A stretch of DNA of 64,000 bases from Pseudomonadaceae bacterium (GCA_900766265.1 CAAFUS010000013.1:744001-808000), one strand, 5' to 3'; positions 52,838 through 62,255 are shown, counted from the stretch's first letter. A program made the numbers and translations. The notes: a model not told the origin generated them from the letters alone.

Positions 52838-54001
52838 ATGAATATCACCACCTTAGCGCGCCGCCTTCTTCTGCCTGCCGCCTTGCTGTTGAACGCCTCG
52901 CTGGCTTCGGCAGCCGAGCCCGTGATGCCTGCCCCGCCGCAACTGGCGGCCAAGTCCTACGTCCTGATGGACGCCGCCAGCGGCCAGGTGCTGGTCGATA
53001 CCAATGGCGACGAACGTCTGCCGCCGGCGAGCCTGACCAAGCTGATGACCGCCTACCTGGCCACGCTGGAAATCAACCGCGGGCAGATCAAGGAAAGCGA
53101 CATGGTGCGCGTCAGCGAGAAGGCCTGGCGCATGGGCGGCTCGAAGATGTTCATCGAGGTGGGCAAGGAAGTCTCGGTAGACGACCTGCTGCACGGCATC
53201 ATCATCCAGTCGGGCAATGACGCCAGCGTTGCGATCGCCGAGCACATCGCCGGCAGCGAGGAAGGCTTCGCCGACATGATGAACTCCCACGCGCAGCGTT
53301 TGGGGCTGACCAACACCCACTTCGTCAACGCGACCGGCTGGCCACACCCCGAGCACTACTCCTCCGCCAACGACATGGCCAAGCTGGCCCGGGCGATCAT
53401 CTTCGAAGATCAGGCCCACTACGCTATCTATGCCCAGAAAGAATTCCTCTGGAATGGCATCAAGCAGCCCAACCGCAACCTGCTGCTGTGGCGCGACAAG
53501 ACGGTCGATGGCCTGAAGACCGGTCATACCGAAGAGGCCGGCTACTGCCTGGTGGCCTCTGCGGTGCGTGACGGCATGCGCCTGATCGCGGTGGTCTTCG
53601 GTACCGTCAGCGAGCAGGCGCGGGCCGCCGAAGTGCAGAAGCTGCTGACCTACGGGTTCCGCTTCTTCGAAACCCGCACCTTCTACAAGCAGGGCACCGA
53701 ACTGGCCCAGGCGCAGGTCTGGAAGGGCGAGCGTGACAAGGTCAAGGCCGGTCTGGCTCAAGACCTGACCATGACCCTGCCGAAGGGCCAGCTCGAGAAG
53801 CTGGCCGCGAGCATGAACATCAACCCGCAGCTGACCGCGCCGATCGCCGCAGGCGATGTGATCGGCAAGGTCGAAGTGAAACTGGGCGACGATGTGGTGC
53901 AGAGCACCGACCTGATCGCCCTGGAAGCGGTCGAAGAAGGCGGGCTGTTCCGCCGCCTGTGGGACAGCCTGCGGCTGTTCTTCTTCGGGCTGTTCAACTG
54001 A
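52838..54001 (+). CDS. dacC: D-alanyl-D-alanine carboxypeptidase (PBP5/6 type)
   Basis: Trims the terminal D-Ala from pentapeptides in the periplasm. 387 residues, S11 family. Signal peptide MNITTLARRLLLPAALLLNASLASA. Active-site motifs: Ser65-x-x-Lys68 in PASLTKLMT, SGN in IIQSGNDASV, KTG in GLKTGHTEEA. The C-terminal beta domain ends with an amphipathic membrane anchor, GLFRRLWDSLRLFFFGLFN. ATG 52838 is clear; the longer frame upstream overlaps rlpA. Part of the rlpA-dacC-ybeD-lipB-lipA series known in Pseudomonas. Confidence 0.95.
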   Translation: MNITTLARRLLLPAALLLNASLASAAEPVMPAPPQLAAKSYVLMDAASGQVLVDTNGDERLPPASLTKLMTAYLATLEINRGQIKESDMVRVSEKAWRMGGSKMFIEVGKEVSVDDLLHGIIIQSGNDASVAIAEHIAGSEEGFADMMNSHAQRLGLTNTHFVNATGWPHPEHYSSANDMAKLARAIIFEDQAHYAIYAQKEFLWNGIKQPNRNLLLWRDKTVDGLKTGHTEEAGYCLVASAVRDGMRLIAVVFGTVSEQARAAEVQKLLTYGFRFFETRTFYKQGTELAQAQVWKGERDKVKAGLAQDLTMTLPKGQLEKLAASMNINPQLTAPIAAGDVIGKVEVKLGDDVVQSTDLIALEAVEEGGLFRRLWDSLRLFFFGLFN

Positions 54002-54071
54002 TTATCCCCTTGCACGCGCCCAGGTCGACCGGATCGGGCGCGCATGCGGATCACGAGTCCGCCTGAGAGCC

Positions 54072-54350
54072 ATGACCGATACCGACGTACAAGCTCCGAA
54101 AATCGAATTTCCCTGCGAGCGCTACCCGATCAAGGTGATCGGCGATGCCGGCGAGGGCTTCCGCGAAATGGTCCTGGAAGTGATAGGTCGGCACGCGCCG
54201 GACCTGGACGCCTCCACGCTGGTCATGCGCGACAGCCGCAACGGGCGTTTTCTGTCCGTGCAGGTGCTTATCACCGCGACGGGCGTCGAGCAGCTGCAGG
54301 CGATCCACGTCGACCTGCGCGCCACCGGCCGCATCCACATGGTGCTTTGA
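54072..54350 (+). CDS. ybeD: YbeD-like DUF493 protein
   Basis: 92 residues, ACT-like fold. It has FPCERYPIKVIGDAGEGFREMVLEV and a C-terminal VQVLITATGVEQLQAIHVDLRATGRIHMVL typical of DUF493/YbeD. Small regulatory protein of unknown function, always near lipB and dacA. Its TGA overlaps the lipB ATG. Confidence 0.93.
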   Translation: MTDTDVQAPKIEFPCERYPIKVIGDAGEGFREMVLEVIGRHAPDLDASTLVMRDSRNGRFLSVQVLITATGVEQLQAIHVDLRATGRIHMVL

Positions 54351-54994
54351 TGATCGCGGTGCGCGAGCTCGGTCTGGTGGACTACCAGCCGACCTGGCAG
54401 GCGATGCAGCATTTCACCAACACCCGCGGGCGTGAGACTTGCGACGAACTCTGGCTGCTCCAGCATCCGCCGGTGTTCACCCAGGGTCAGGCCGGAAAGG
54501 CCGAGCACCTGTTGTTTCCTGGCGATATCCCGGTCGTGCAGGTCGATCGTGGCGGCCAAGTGACCTATCATGGGCCCGGCCAGCTGGTCGTCTATCTGAT
54601 GCTCGACGTGCGTCGTCTGGGTATCGGTGTGCGCGAACTGGTCAGCCGCATCGAGCAGAGTCTGATCGCTCTGCTCGGCGAGTATGGCATCGAGGCTGTG
54701 GCCCGCCCCGATGCACCGGGCGTCTACGTAGGCGGCGCGAAGATCGCCTCGCTGGGGCTAAGGATTCGTAACGGGCGTTCCTTCCATGGTCTGGCACTGA
54801 ACGTCGACATGGACATGGAGCCGTTCCGGCGCATCAATCCCTGTGGCTACGCTGGGCTGGCGATGACCCAATTGCGCGACCTGGCCGGGCCGGTCGATTT
54901 CGCCGAAGTATGCCAGCGGCTGCGCGAGCAGCTGGTGCGGCAGCTCGGCTACGCTGAACAGAAGACCCTGACGGGCGGACTGGATAATCTATGA
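54350..54994 (+). CDS. lipB: Octanoyl-ACP:protein octanoyltransferase LipB
   Basis: Moves the octanoyl group from ACP to lipoyl domains of E2 and H proteins. 214 residues. The catalytic Cys is in RINPCGYAGLAMTQ and the conserved Lys in VGGAKIASLGLRI; DRGGQVTYHGPGQLVVY is the substrate-pocket block. ATG 54350 overlaps the ybeD stop; the frame is open further upstream but unconserved. Its TGA overlaps the lipA ATG. Confidence 0.95.
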   Translation: MIAVRELGLVDYQPTWQAMQHFTNTRGRETCDELWLLQHPPVFTQGQAGKAEHLLFPGDIPVVQVDRGGQVTYHGPGQLVVYLMLDVRRLGIGVRELVSRIEQSLIALLGEYGIEAVARPDAPGVYVGGAKIASLGLRIRNGRSFHGLALNVDMDMEPFRRINPCGYAGLAMTQLRDLAGPVDFAEVCQRLREQLVRQLGYAEQKTLTGGLDNL

Positions 54995-55965
54995 CAGTGG
55001 AAACCGTGGACAAGCGCCCTGCGAAAGTGGAAGCGGGCGTCAAACTGCGCGGCGCCGAGAAGGTCGCACGCATTCCGGTGAAGATCATTCCCACCGAGGA
55101 ATTGCCGAAGAAGCCCGACTGGATCCGCGTGCGCATTCCGGTATCCCCCGAAGTCGACCGAATCAAGCAGTTGCTGCGCAAGCACAAGCTGCATAGCGTC
55201 TGCGAGGAAGCGTCCTGCCCGAACCTGGGCGAGTGCTTCTCCGGCGGTACCGCCACCTTCATGATCATGGGCGACATCTGCACCCGTCGCTGCCCATTCT
55301 GTGACGTGGGGCACGGCCGTCCGAACGCACTCGATCCGGACGAGCCGAAGAACCTGGCCATCGCCATCGCCGACCTGCGCCTGAAGTACGTGGTGATCAC
55401 CTCGGTGGACCGCGACGACCTGCGCGACGGTGGTGCCCAGCACTTCGCCGACTGCCTGCGCGAGATCCGTAAGCTGTCGCCGGGCATCCAGCTCGAGACC
55501 CTGGTGCCCGATTACCGCGGACGGATGGACGTGGCACTGGAGATCACTGCGGCCGAGCCGCCGGATGTCTTCAACCACAACCTGGAAACGGTGCCGCGGC
55601 TGTACAAGTCGTCGCGTCCGGGATCGGATTTCGAGTGGTCGCTGGATCTGCTGCAGAAGTTCAAGCAGATGGTTCCGCACGTACCGACCAAGTCGGGCCT
55701 GATGCTCGGCCTTGGCGAGACCGACGAGGAAGTCATCGAAGTCATGCAGCGCATGCGTGAGCACGACATCGACATGTTGACCCTCGGCCAGTACCTGCAG
55801 CCGTCACGCAATCACCTGCCGGTGCAGCGTTTCGTCCACCCCGACACCTTTGCCTGGTTCGCCGAGGAAGGGGAGAAGATGGGCTTCAAGAACGTCGCCT
55901 CCGGCCCGCTGGTACGTTCCTCTTACCACGCCGACCAGCAGGCGCACGGTAACAAGATCATCTGA
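54991..55965 (+). CDS. lipA: Lipoyl synthase
   Basis: Radical-SAM enzyme that inserts two sulfurs into the octanoyl chain. 324 residues. Two [4Fe-4S] sites: the auxiliary cluster CEEASCPNLGEC (CX4CX5C) and the SAM cluster CTRRCPFCDVG (CX3CX2C). The C-terminal RSSYHADQQ (RSSYxA) supplies the serine ligand. Coupled to lipB (ATGA) and ends the operon before a terminator. Confidence 0.97.
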   Translation: MTVETVDKRPAKVEAGVKLRGAEKVARIPVKIIPTEELPKKPDWIRVRIPVSPEVDRIKQLLRKHKLHSVCEEASCPNLGECFSGGTATFMIMGDICTRRCPFCDVGHGRPNALDPDEPKNLAIAIADLRLKYVVITSVDRDDLRDGGAQHFADCLREIRKLSPGIQLETLVPDYRGRMDVALEITAAEPPDVFNHNLETVPRLYKSSRPGSDFEWSLDLLQKFKQMVPHVPTKSGLMLGLGETDEEVIEVMQRMREHDIDMLTLGQYLQPSRNHLPVQRFVHPDTFAWFAEEGEKMGFKNVASGPLVRSSYHADQQAHGNKII

Positions 55966-55977
55966 TCTGGCGGTAAC

Positions 55978-56008
55978 GAAAAAGGCGACCTAGGGGTCGC
56001 CTTTTTTT
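55978..56008. terminator. Rho-independent terminator after lipA
   Basis: Stem AGGCGACC (55983-55990) / GGTCGCCT (55995-56002) with a 4-base loop and a seven-T tail; an A-run before the stem means it could also act on the minus strand. Confidence 0.92.
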
Positions 56009-56082
56009 GCACTGCTACAGCCTCGATCGGCAGTAAAGACTCAGCGACCCACACCGGGTCGGCACCCAGCACTCGCTTCCAG

Positions 56083-57384
56083 CTATTTCTCCGCGCGCAG
56101 ACGGCCCAGCAGCTCCTGGGTTGGGTAACCGTCGGCCGGCCAGCCCAGTTTCTGCTGGTAGCCGCGGATGGCACGGCGGGTGTTGGCGCCGATGATGCCA
56201 TCAGGGGTGCCGGTATCGAAACCTTGACGGGTCAGGCGCTCCTGCAGCTCCAGGCGCTCGGAACGGCTCAGCGGCAGCTCCCCGCGGGGCCAGCTGGCGC
56301 GGATCGCCCCCTGGCCGTCGAAGTTCTGCGACAGCAGGCCTATCGCCAAGGCATAGGACGACGAGTTGTTGTAGCGCAGGATGGCGCGGAAGTTATCCAT
56401 GACCACGAACGCGGGACCCCGGTGACCGGCTGGAAGCAGCAGGCTGGCCGAGGCCTCGTCATACCCTTGCGGGAGGCCGGTCAGGCCCAGCGCTCTCCAC
56501 TGCGCGAGCGGTTTGCGTACTTCGGCGTCGGCCAGCGAATAGTCGAAGGCCTTGGGCAGGCCGACCTCGAAGCCCCACGGGTGGCCTAATTTCCAGCCCG
56601 AGGCCTGGAGATAATGGGCTGCGGAGGCGAGGGCGTCAGGAGTGCTGTTCCAGATGTCTCGGCGCCCGTCGCCGTCGAAATCCACGGCGTGGGTGTGGTA
56701 GGTGGTGGGGATGAACTGTGTCTGGCCCATCGCGCCGGCCCAGGAGCCGCGCATGCGTTCGGGCGTGACGTCTCCTTCCTGAATGATCTGCAGGGCGGCA
56801 AGCAACTGGGCGCGGGCGAAACCGGGGCGTCGCCCTTCGTGGGCCAGGGTGGCCAGCGAACGAATCACTGACTTGTCGCCCATGATCTGGCCGAAGCTGC
56901 TTTCAAGACCCCAGATCGCGACGAGCACGTTGCGGTCAACGGCGTAGCGCGCCTCGATGCGGTCGAGGGTCGCGGCGTGCTGGTCGAGCAGGCGGCGGCC
57001 GTTCTGCACGCGCTGCTTGGATATGGCGCCTTCGAGATATTCCCAGACGGGGCGGGTGAATTCGGGCTGGCTGCGATCGGCGGCGACGACGCTGGGGTCT
57101 GGCGTGACGCCGGCGAACGAGCGGTCGAAGAGTTCGGCTGAGATGCCGGCGGACAGCGCCTCGACGCGAAACTGGTCGCGCCACTGGTCGAAGCTCTGCT
57201 CGAGCTTGGGCTCGGCCATCTCGGGTGAAGCCGGCGTCGTGGTCGATACCGTAGGGTTTGGGCGGGTGGGCTGGGAGGAGTCCGTCTGCGGCAGGGGTTC
57301 GGCAGCGCAGGCCACTACCAGGCTCAAGGCAGAGGCGGCGATCAGACTGCGCAACAGCAGCACCGGGACGTAGGTGAAAAACAT
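56083..57384 (-). CDS. MltB-type lytic transglycosylase with peptidoglycan-binding domain
   Basis: 433 residues. The signal peptide ends in VACAAE, a lipobox-like site (LVVAC), so it may be a lipoprotein. The catalytic domain (about 70-350) has the Glu in IWGLESSFGQIMGD, with SWAGAMGQTQFIPTTYHTHA and DFDGDGRRDIWNS. The C-terminal PG_binding_1 domain is LTRQGFDTGTPDGIIGANTRRAIRGYQ. It is a paralogue of mltB about 5 kb away, distinguished by the binding domain. It is convergent with lipA and 61 bp downstream of arfA. Confidence 0.92.
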   Translation of the reverse strand: MFFTYVPVLLLRSLIAASALSLVVACAAEPLPQTDSSQPTRPNPTVSTTTPASPEMAEPKLEQSFDQWRDQFRVEALSAGISAELFDRSFAGVTPDPSVVAADRSQPEFTRPVWEYLEGAISKQRVQNGRRLLDQHAATLDRIEARYAVDRNVLVAIWGLESSFGQIMGDKSVIRSLATLAHEGRRPGFARAQLLAALQIIQEGDVTPERMRGSWAGAMGQTQFIPTTYHTHAVDFDGDGRRDIWNSTPDALASAAHYLQASGWKLGHPWGFEVGLPKAFDYSLADAEVRKPLAQWRALGLTGLPQGYDEASASLLLPAGHRGPAFVVMDNFRAILRYNNSSSYALAIGLLSQNFDGQGAIRASWPRGELPLSRSERLELQERLTRQGFDTGTPDGIIGANTRRAIRGYQQKLGWPADGYPTQELLGRLRAEK

Positions 57385-57445
57385 GCACCACTCTCGATCG
57401 TGAGGTCGGCAGACGACCTTATCACGCTTTGTTCTGCTTCGCTTT

Positions 57446-57604
57446 TCAAGCCGCCAGAAAGACCGAAGCCTCCCAGTCGTTGGACGGGGAGGCTTCGCGT
57501 CGGTAGCTGCCTTTGCCTTTGCGGGGCTGTTCCTGGCGGCTGCGAAACAGCGGTTGCGCCACCAGCGACTTGGCCTTGTTGGGCCTTTTTCTCGGCTTGC
57601 TCAT
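57446..57604 (-). CDS. arfA: Alternative ribosome-rescue factor ArfA
   Basis: 52 residues, MSKPRKRPNKAKSLVAQPLF at the N-terminus, then RSRQEQPRKGKGSYRRE; this strongly basic pattern matches ArfA, which recruits RF2 to stalled ribosomes when trans-translation fails. ATG 57604 has AGGAC eight bases upstream; TGA at 57446-57448. A hairpin lies inside the last third of the coding sequence. In E. coli and others such a structure makes a non-stop arfA mRNA, so that the protein appears only when tmRNA is lacking. Functional ArfA would thus be the truncated form. It lies 81 bp after holA. Confidence 0.85.
   Translation of the reverse strand: MSKPRKRPNKAKSLVAQPLFRSRQEQPRKGKGSYRREASPSNDWEASVFLAA
57464..57497 (-). 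terminator. Hairpin inside the arfA coding sequence
   Basis: An 11-bp perfect inverted repeat, CGAAGCCTCCC (57464-57474) / GGGAGGCTTCG (57487-57497), with a 12-base loop. On the arfA strand it follows codon 37 or so. It could terminate transcription or be an RNase III site, giving non-stop arfA mRNA. Confidence 0.75.
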
Positions 57605-57685
57605 CACAATGTCCTGCGTTTTTGGGAGGGGCGAGCATCATCGTCAATCGCCCGGGTAATGTACAGAGGTGACCGGCGCCGATGG

Positions 57686-58714
57686 TCAGGCCCCGAGGCG
57701 CTGACCGCAGAGCTGCAGGCAGAGGCTGGACAGGCCGATCCAGGGATCGCCCTCGGCCTGGCCCTTGATCTGTGCGTCGATCCGCTGGGCGTCGATCAGC
57801 AGTCGACCCCAGCGGGCCGCGCTGTGGCGTTGCAGGGCCTTGGTCACCAGCGGGCGGCGCTTGTCCCAGATCGGTGGGCGTGCCTGGCTAAATGCGCGGT
57901 CCAGCGGCGTCCCCTGGCTGTGCTGCTGGGCAATGTTCGCCAGGGTGCGTACTTCGCGGGCCAGGGCCCAGAGAATGACCGGCGCCTCGACGCCTTCGCC
58001 CCGCAGGCCGTCGAGCATGCGCAGGGCGTGGACCGCATGGCCGTTGAGCACCGCGTCGATGAGCCCGAATACGTCATAACGGGCGCTGTCGGCCACGGCT
58101 GCCTGCACCGTGTCGACCGTCACCTGACCGTCCTCGGCGAGCAGCTTGAGCTTCTCGATTTCCTGGGCGGCGGCGAGCAGGTTGCCCTCGACCCGTGCGG
58201 CGATCAGTTCCACCGCTTCCTGGTTCGCGGCGAGCCCCGCCTGGGAGAGGCGCTGGCGGATCCACTGGGACAACTGGGCGGCATCCACCGGCCAGATCTG
58301 CAGGAATTGCACCTGCGGGCCTTCGATCAGCGCCTTGGCCCATTTGGTCTTCTGCGCGCTGCCGTCGAGCTTGGGAAGGCTGATCAGCAGGACAGTGTCT
58401 TCGGCGGGACGTGCGAGGTATTCGAGCAGGGCGGCGGTGCCCTTGTCGCCGGGCTTGCCGTTGGGGATGCGCAGTTCGAGCAGGCGCTTCTCGGCGAACA
58501 GCGACAGGCTGGCGCCAGCCTCGATCAACTGGCACCAGTCGAAATTCGCTTCGGCATTGAAGACCTGTCGCTCGCTGAAGCCCTGGGCGCGAGTGGCGCC
58601 CCGGATGGCATCGCAGGCCTCCTGGCAGAGCAGGTGCTCGTCGCCGCTCACGGCATAGACAGGCGCCAGCGGCCCCTGCAGGTGCTTGGTCAGTTGGGCG
58701 GGCTGAAGTTTCAT
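57686..58714 (-). CDS. holA: DNA polymerase III subunit delta
   Basis: Wrench subunit of the clamp loader; opens the beta clamp. 342 residues from ATG 58714 (MKLQPAQLTKHLQGPLAPVYAVSGDEHLL). AAA+-like fold without a working ATPase site. VLLISLPKLDGSAQKTKWAK and AAARVEGNLLAAAQEIEKL-type segments (IAARVEGNLLAAAQEIEKLK) are typical. The open frame runs upstream through lptE sequence and is not used. Operon leuS-lptE-holA, as in E. coli. Confidence 0.95.
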   Translation of the reverse strand: MKLQPAQLTKHLQGPLAPVYAVSGDEHLLCQEACDAIRGATRAQGFSERQVFNAEANFDWCQLIEAGASLSLFAEKRLLELRIPNGKPGDKGTAALLEYLARPAEDTVLLISLPKLDGSAQKTKWAKALIEGPQVQFLQIWPVDAAQLSQWIRQRLSQAGLAANQEAVELIAARVEGNLLAAAQEIEKLKLLAEDGQVTVDTVQAAVADSARYDVFGLIDAVLNGHAVHALRMLDGLRGEGVEAPVILWALAREVRTLANIAQQHSQGTPLDRAFSQARPPIWDKRRPLVTKALQRHSAARWGRLLIDAQRIDAQIKGQAEGDPWIGLSSLCLQLCGQRLGA

Positions 58715-58754
58715 GAAGGCCTGGGGCGAGCCGCTGGGGGCGGCTCGCAGCGGT

Positions 58755-59360
58755 TCACTGGATGGGTAGCTGCAGGGGCGACTGCTGCGGCTGGGATTCC
58801 AGGGCCCGGCGTGCGGCTTCGCGGGCTTCGGCATCGGCACGCGCCTTGGCCTGGGCAGTCTGCTGCAGGCGCTCGAGCTGCGCCGGGGTGACCCGTTGCA
58901 GGCGCATCGCCAGTTGCTGGATCAGCTCGCGGCGCATTTCCTTGCGAAGCTGGTCGGCTTCCTGGGCGGAGCTGATCAGGTTGCTTTCGTCGTGAACGTA
59001 GACGCGCTGCACCTCGACGCGATCTTCCATCAGCTGCAGGCCGTTGCGGTCGAGAAACTCGTAGTCCAGGCTGTTGGTCAGCTCGTATTCGGCGCTGCGG
59101 CCGGAGGTGTTGTAGCTCGCGGTGCGCTGGCGGCTCTGCTCGCGCGCCAGGTTGAGCCGGTACGGCGCCGAGTTGGTGACCTGCACGCCGTTGTTCTTCA
59201 GCACGCGCTCGAGCTCCTTGACGGTCTCCCCGTAGGAGTTGCGTGCCTGTACGCCGAGCTCGGTGAGCGCGAAATCGTTCGCGCCGGTGCCCCGCAGTTG
59301 GAAGCCGCATGCGCTCAGCAGCGCGGCGATGCCCAGTACCAGCAGATTGCGTGTGATCAT
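58755..59360 (-). CDS. lptE: LPS-assembly lipoprotein LptE
   Basis: Outer-membrane lipoprotein that plugs LptD for LPS export. 201 residues. The signal peptide ends in LLSACGFQLRGTG, the lipobox and the highly conserved CGFxLRG of the family. The C-terminus is Gln/Ala-rich and helical (EARRALESQPQQSPLQLPIQ), longer than E. coli LptE. It sits 47 bp after leuS and 40 bp before holA. It belongs to the same LPS pathway as hldE and waaA. Confidence 0.93.
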   Translation of the reverse strand: MITRNLLVLGIAALLSACGFQLRGTGANDFALTELGVQARNSYGETVKELERVLKNNGVQVTNSAPYRLNLAREQSRQRTASYNTSGRSAEYELTNSLDYEFLDRNGLQLMEDRVEVQRVYVHDESNLISSAQEADQLRKEMRRELIQQLAMRLQRVTPAQLERLQQTAQAKARADAEAREAARRALESQPQQSPLQLPIQ

Positions 59361-59407
59361 CTTGTTATCCCCTTTTAAACCGGCGCCGGGTAGGGCACCG
59401 GTCTGGA

Positions 59408-62014
59408 TCAGTTGGCGACGATATTGACCAGCTTGCCCGGCACCACGATGACCTTGCGGATCGTCAGCCCTTCGGTGAAGCGCACCACGTTTTCATTGGC
59501 CCGCGCCTGCGCCTCGACCGCCTCGCGGCTGGCGTCGGCCGGCACCTCGATCTGACCGCGCAATTTGCCGTTGACCTGCACTACCAGAGTCAGGCTGTCC
59601 TGCACCAGTGCAGACTCGTCGACAGCAGGCCACTGCGCATCGATGATCGCGCCGGCCTTGCCCAACTGCTGCCAGAGCTCATGGCAGATGTGCGGCGTGA
59701 TTGGTGCCAGGAGCAGCGCCACGGTTTCCAGCCCTTCCTGTAGCAGGGCGCGGTCCTGTTCGCTGGCGGTCTTCGCCTTCTCCAGTACGTTCATCAGCGT
59801 CATCACCTGGGCAATGGCGGTGTTGAACTTGTGGTGCTGACCGACATCGACGCTGGCCTGCTTGATGGCCAGGTGGATGGCGCGGCGCACGGCCTTCTGC
59901 TCGTCGTTCAGCGCGGCGAGGTCCAGCGCGCACGGCAGGCCGGCGCTGACATGTGCGTGGGCCAGGCGCCAGACGCGGCGCAGGAAGCGGCTCGCGCCCT
60001 CGACGCCAGAGTCGGACCACTCCAGGCTCATGTCCGGCGGCGAGGCGAACATCATGAACAGCCGGCAGGTGTCAGCGCCGTAGGCATCGATCATTGCCTG
60101 CGGGTCGACGCCGTTGTTCTTGGACTTGGACATCTTCTCGGTGCCGCCGATTTCCACCGGCAGGCCATCGGTCTTCAGGCGCGCGCCGATTACCTTGGCC
60201 TTGGCGTCGCGCTCGACCTCGACGTCGGCCGGGTTGAACCAGTCCTTGCCGCCGTTCTCGGCGGTGCGGTAGTAGGTCTCGGCGACGACCATGCCCTGGG
60301 TCAGCAGATTCTTGAACGGCTCGTTGGAGGAGAGCAGGCCCTCGTCGCGCATCAGCTTGTGGAAGAAACGCGCATAGAGCAGGTGGAGGATGGCGTGCTC
60401 GATGCCGCCGATGTACTGGTCGACCGGCAGCCAGTGGTTGGCCGCGGCCGGGTCGACCATGCCCTGCTCGTAGTTCGGGCTGGCGTAGCGGGCGAAGTAC
60501 CAGGACGACTCGACGAAGGTGTCCATGGTGTCGGTCTCGCGCTTGGCCGGCGCGCCGCACTTCGGGCAGCTGCATTCGTAGAATTCGGGCATCCGCGCCA
60601 GCGGGCTGCCGGCGCCGTCCGGCACCACGTCCTCGGGCAGGACCACTGGCAGATGGTCTTCCGGCACCGGCACGTCGCCGCAGGCGTCGCAATGGATGAT
60701 CGGGATCGGGCAGCCCCAGTAGCGCTGGCGGCTGATGCCCCAGTCGCGCAGGCGGAACTGGGTACGCGCCAGGCCGAGGCCTTTCTTCTTCAGCGTGACT
60801 TCCATGGCGTCGAAGGCGCCCTGGAAATCGAGGCCGTCGAACTCGCCGGAGTTGATCAGCGTGCCGTGCTCGCCGTAGGCGTCCTGCCAGGGCGCCGGGG
60901 TTTGGTCCCCCGCGCTGGTACGTACCACGGGCTTGATCGGCAGGTCGTACTTGCTGGCGAATTCGAAGTCGCGCTCGTCGTGCGCCGGCACGGCCATCAC
61001 CGCGCCTTCGCCGTAGTTCATCAGCACGTAGTTGGCGACCCATACCGGCAGCAGCTCGCCGGTCAGCGGGTGCTGCACGCGCAGGGTGGTTGGCAGGCCC
61101 TTCTTTTCCTGAGTGGCGATGTCGGCTTCGGCGACGCCACCGCGCTTGCACTCGTCAATGAAGGCCTGCAGCTCCGGGTTGCCCTGGGCTGCCTGGGTGG
61201 CCAGCGGATGCTCGGCGGCGACCGCCACGTAGGTGGCGCCCATCAGGGTGTCGGGGCGGGTGGTGAATACCTTCAGCGCGCCTTCATGGCCGATGCTGGC
61301 AACATCGTAGGGGAAGCTCACTTCCATGCCCCGCGACTTGCCGATCCAGTTACGCTGCATGGTCTTGACCTGTTCCGGCCAGCCATCCAGTTCGTCGAGG
61401 CTGTCGAGCAGCTCCTCGGCGTAGGCGGTGATCTTGAAGTAGTACATCGGGATCTCGCGCTTCTCGATCAGCGCACCCGAGCGCCAGCCGCGGCCGTCGA
61501 TCACCTGCTCGTTGGCCAGGACCGTCTGGTCGACCGGGTCCCAGTTGACCGTGCCGTTCTTGCGGTAAATCACGCCCTTCTCGAACAGCCGGGTGAACAG
61601 CCATTGCTCCCAGCGGTAGTAGTCCGGCTTGCAGGTGGTGACTTCGCGCGACCAGTCGATGGCCAGACCCAGGCTTTTGAGCTGGGTCTTCATGTAGTCG
61701 ATGTTCTCGTAGGTCCACTTGGCCGGCGCGACCTTGTTCTTCATCGCGGCGTTTTCCGCCGGCATGCCGAAGGCGTCCCAGCCCATCGGCTGCAGCACGT
61801 TCTTGCCCTGCATGCGCTGGTAGCGCGCGATCACGTCGCCGATGGTGTAGTTGCGCACGTGCCCCATGTGCAGCTTGCCGCTGGGGTAGGGAAACATCGA
61901 CAGGCAATAGAAGGTGTCCTTGCCGGGCTGCTCGCTCACTTCAAAGGATTTGTTGCCATCCCAGTGGGATTGCGCGGCGGCTTCGATTTCGCGGGGCTGA
62001 TACTGTTCGTGCAT
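59408..62014 (-). CDS. leuS: Leucyl-tRNA synthetase
   Basis: Charges tRNA-Leu. 868 residues, class I synthetase. HIGH motif as HMGH in YPSGKLHMGHVRNY, and KMSKS in GTEKMSKSKNNGVDP. The editing domain (about 230-420) has the TTRPDTLMGATYVAVAAEHPL block with the threonine-rich loop. Zinc-binding cysteines in the ZN-1 module: IHCDACGDVPVP and YECSCPKCG. ATG 62014 (MHEQYQPREIEAAAQ) is the conserved start; ATG 62026 adds four residues. The 241-bp gap upstream is shared with the divergent zinc-ribbon gene. Confidence 0.97.
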   Translation of the reverse strand: MHEQYQPREIEAAAQSHWDGNKSFEVSEQPGKDTFYCLSMFPYPSGKLHMGHVRNYTIGDVIARYQRMQGKNVLQPMGWDAFGMPAENAAMKNKVAPAKWTYENIDYMKTQLKSLGLAIDWSREVTTCKPDYYRWEQWLFTRLFEKGVIYRKNGTVNWDPVDQTVLANEQVIDGRGWRSGALIEKREIPMYYFKITAYAEELLDSLDELDGWPEQVKTMQRNWIGKSRGMEVSFPYDVASIGHEGALKVFTTRPDTLMGATYVAVAAEHPLATQAAQGNPELQAFIDECKRGGVAEADIATQEKKGLPTTLRVQHPLTGELLPVWVANYVLMNYGEGAVMAVPAHDERDFEFASKYDLPIKPVVRTSAGDQTPAPWQDAYGEHGTLINSGEFDGLDFQGAFDAMEVTLKKKGLGLARTQFRLRDWGISRQRYWGCPIPIIHCDACGDVPVPEDHLPVVLPEDVVPDGAGSPLARMPEFYECSCPKCGAPAKRETDTMDTFVESSWYFARYASPNYEQGMVDPAAANHWLPVDQYIGGIEHAILHLLYARFFHKLMRDEGLLSSNEPFKNLLTQGMVVAETYYRTAENGGKDWFNPADVEVERDAKAKVIGARLKTDGLPVEIGGTEKMSKSKNNGVDPQAMIDAYGADTCRLFMMFASPPDMSLEWSDSGVEGASRFLRRVWRLAHAHVSAGLPCALDLAALNDEQKAVRRAIHLAIKQASVDVGQHHKFNTAIAQVMTLMNVLEKAKTASEQDRALLQEGLETVALLLAPITPHICHELWQQLGKAGAIIDAQWPAVDESALVQDSLTLVVQVNGKLRGQIEVPADASREAVEAQARANENVVRFTEGLTIRKVIVVPGKLVNIVAN

Positions 62015-62255
62015 GGCTACTGGCATTGAGATGAAGGCTGGCTTGCGCGGGATGCAGCGGCGACGGCGTGGCCGCTCGGACCTGTCCGGCTGCTAGGCAG
62101 CAGGCTGAAAGCGAAAGCATGGAAGCGCCGTAGCATACATGACCCCCCTTGGCCGAGGGAAACCCGTTTTGGCCGCGCTCCGTCTGTCGCGGCGGGGCAC
62201 GGCCGGCGGGGCCGCAGCTAAGCTTGTCGGGTAGACCGAGAAGAGGGCGATCCGG

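Noticed and set aside
59831..62029. 732-codon open frame on the + strand opposite leuS
   Set aside because: It mirrors leuS codon bias in a GC-rich genome. No domain, ribosome site or conserved motif is visible, and leuS is certain.
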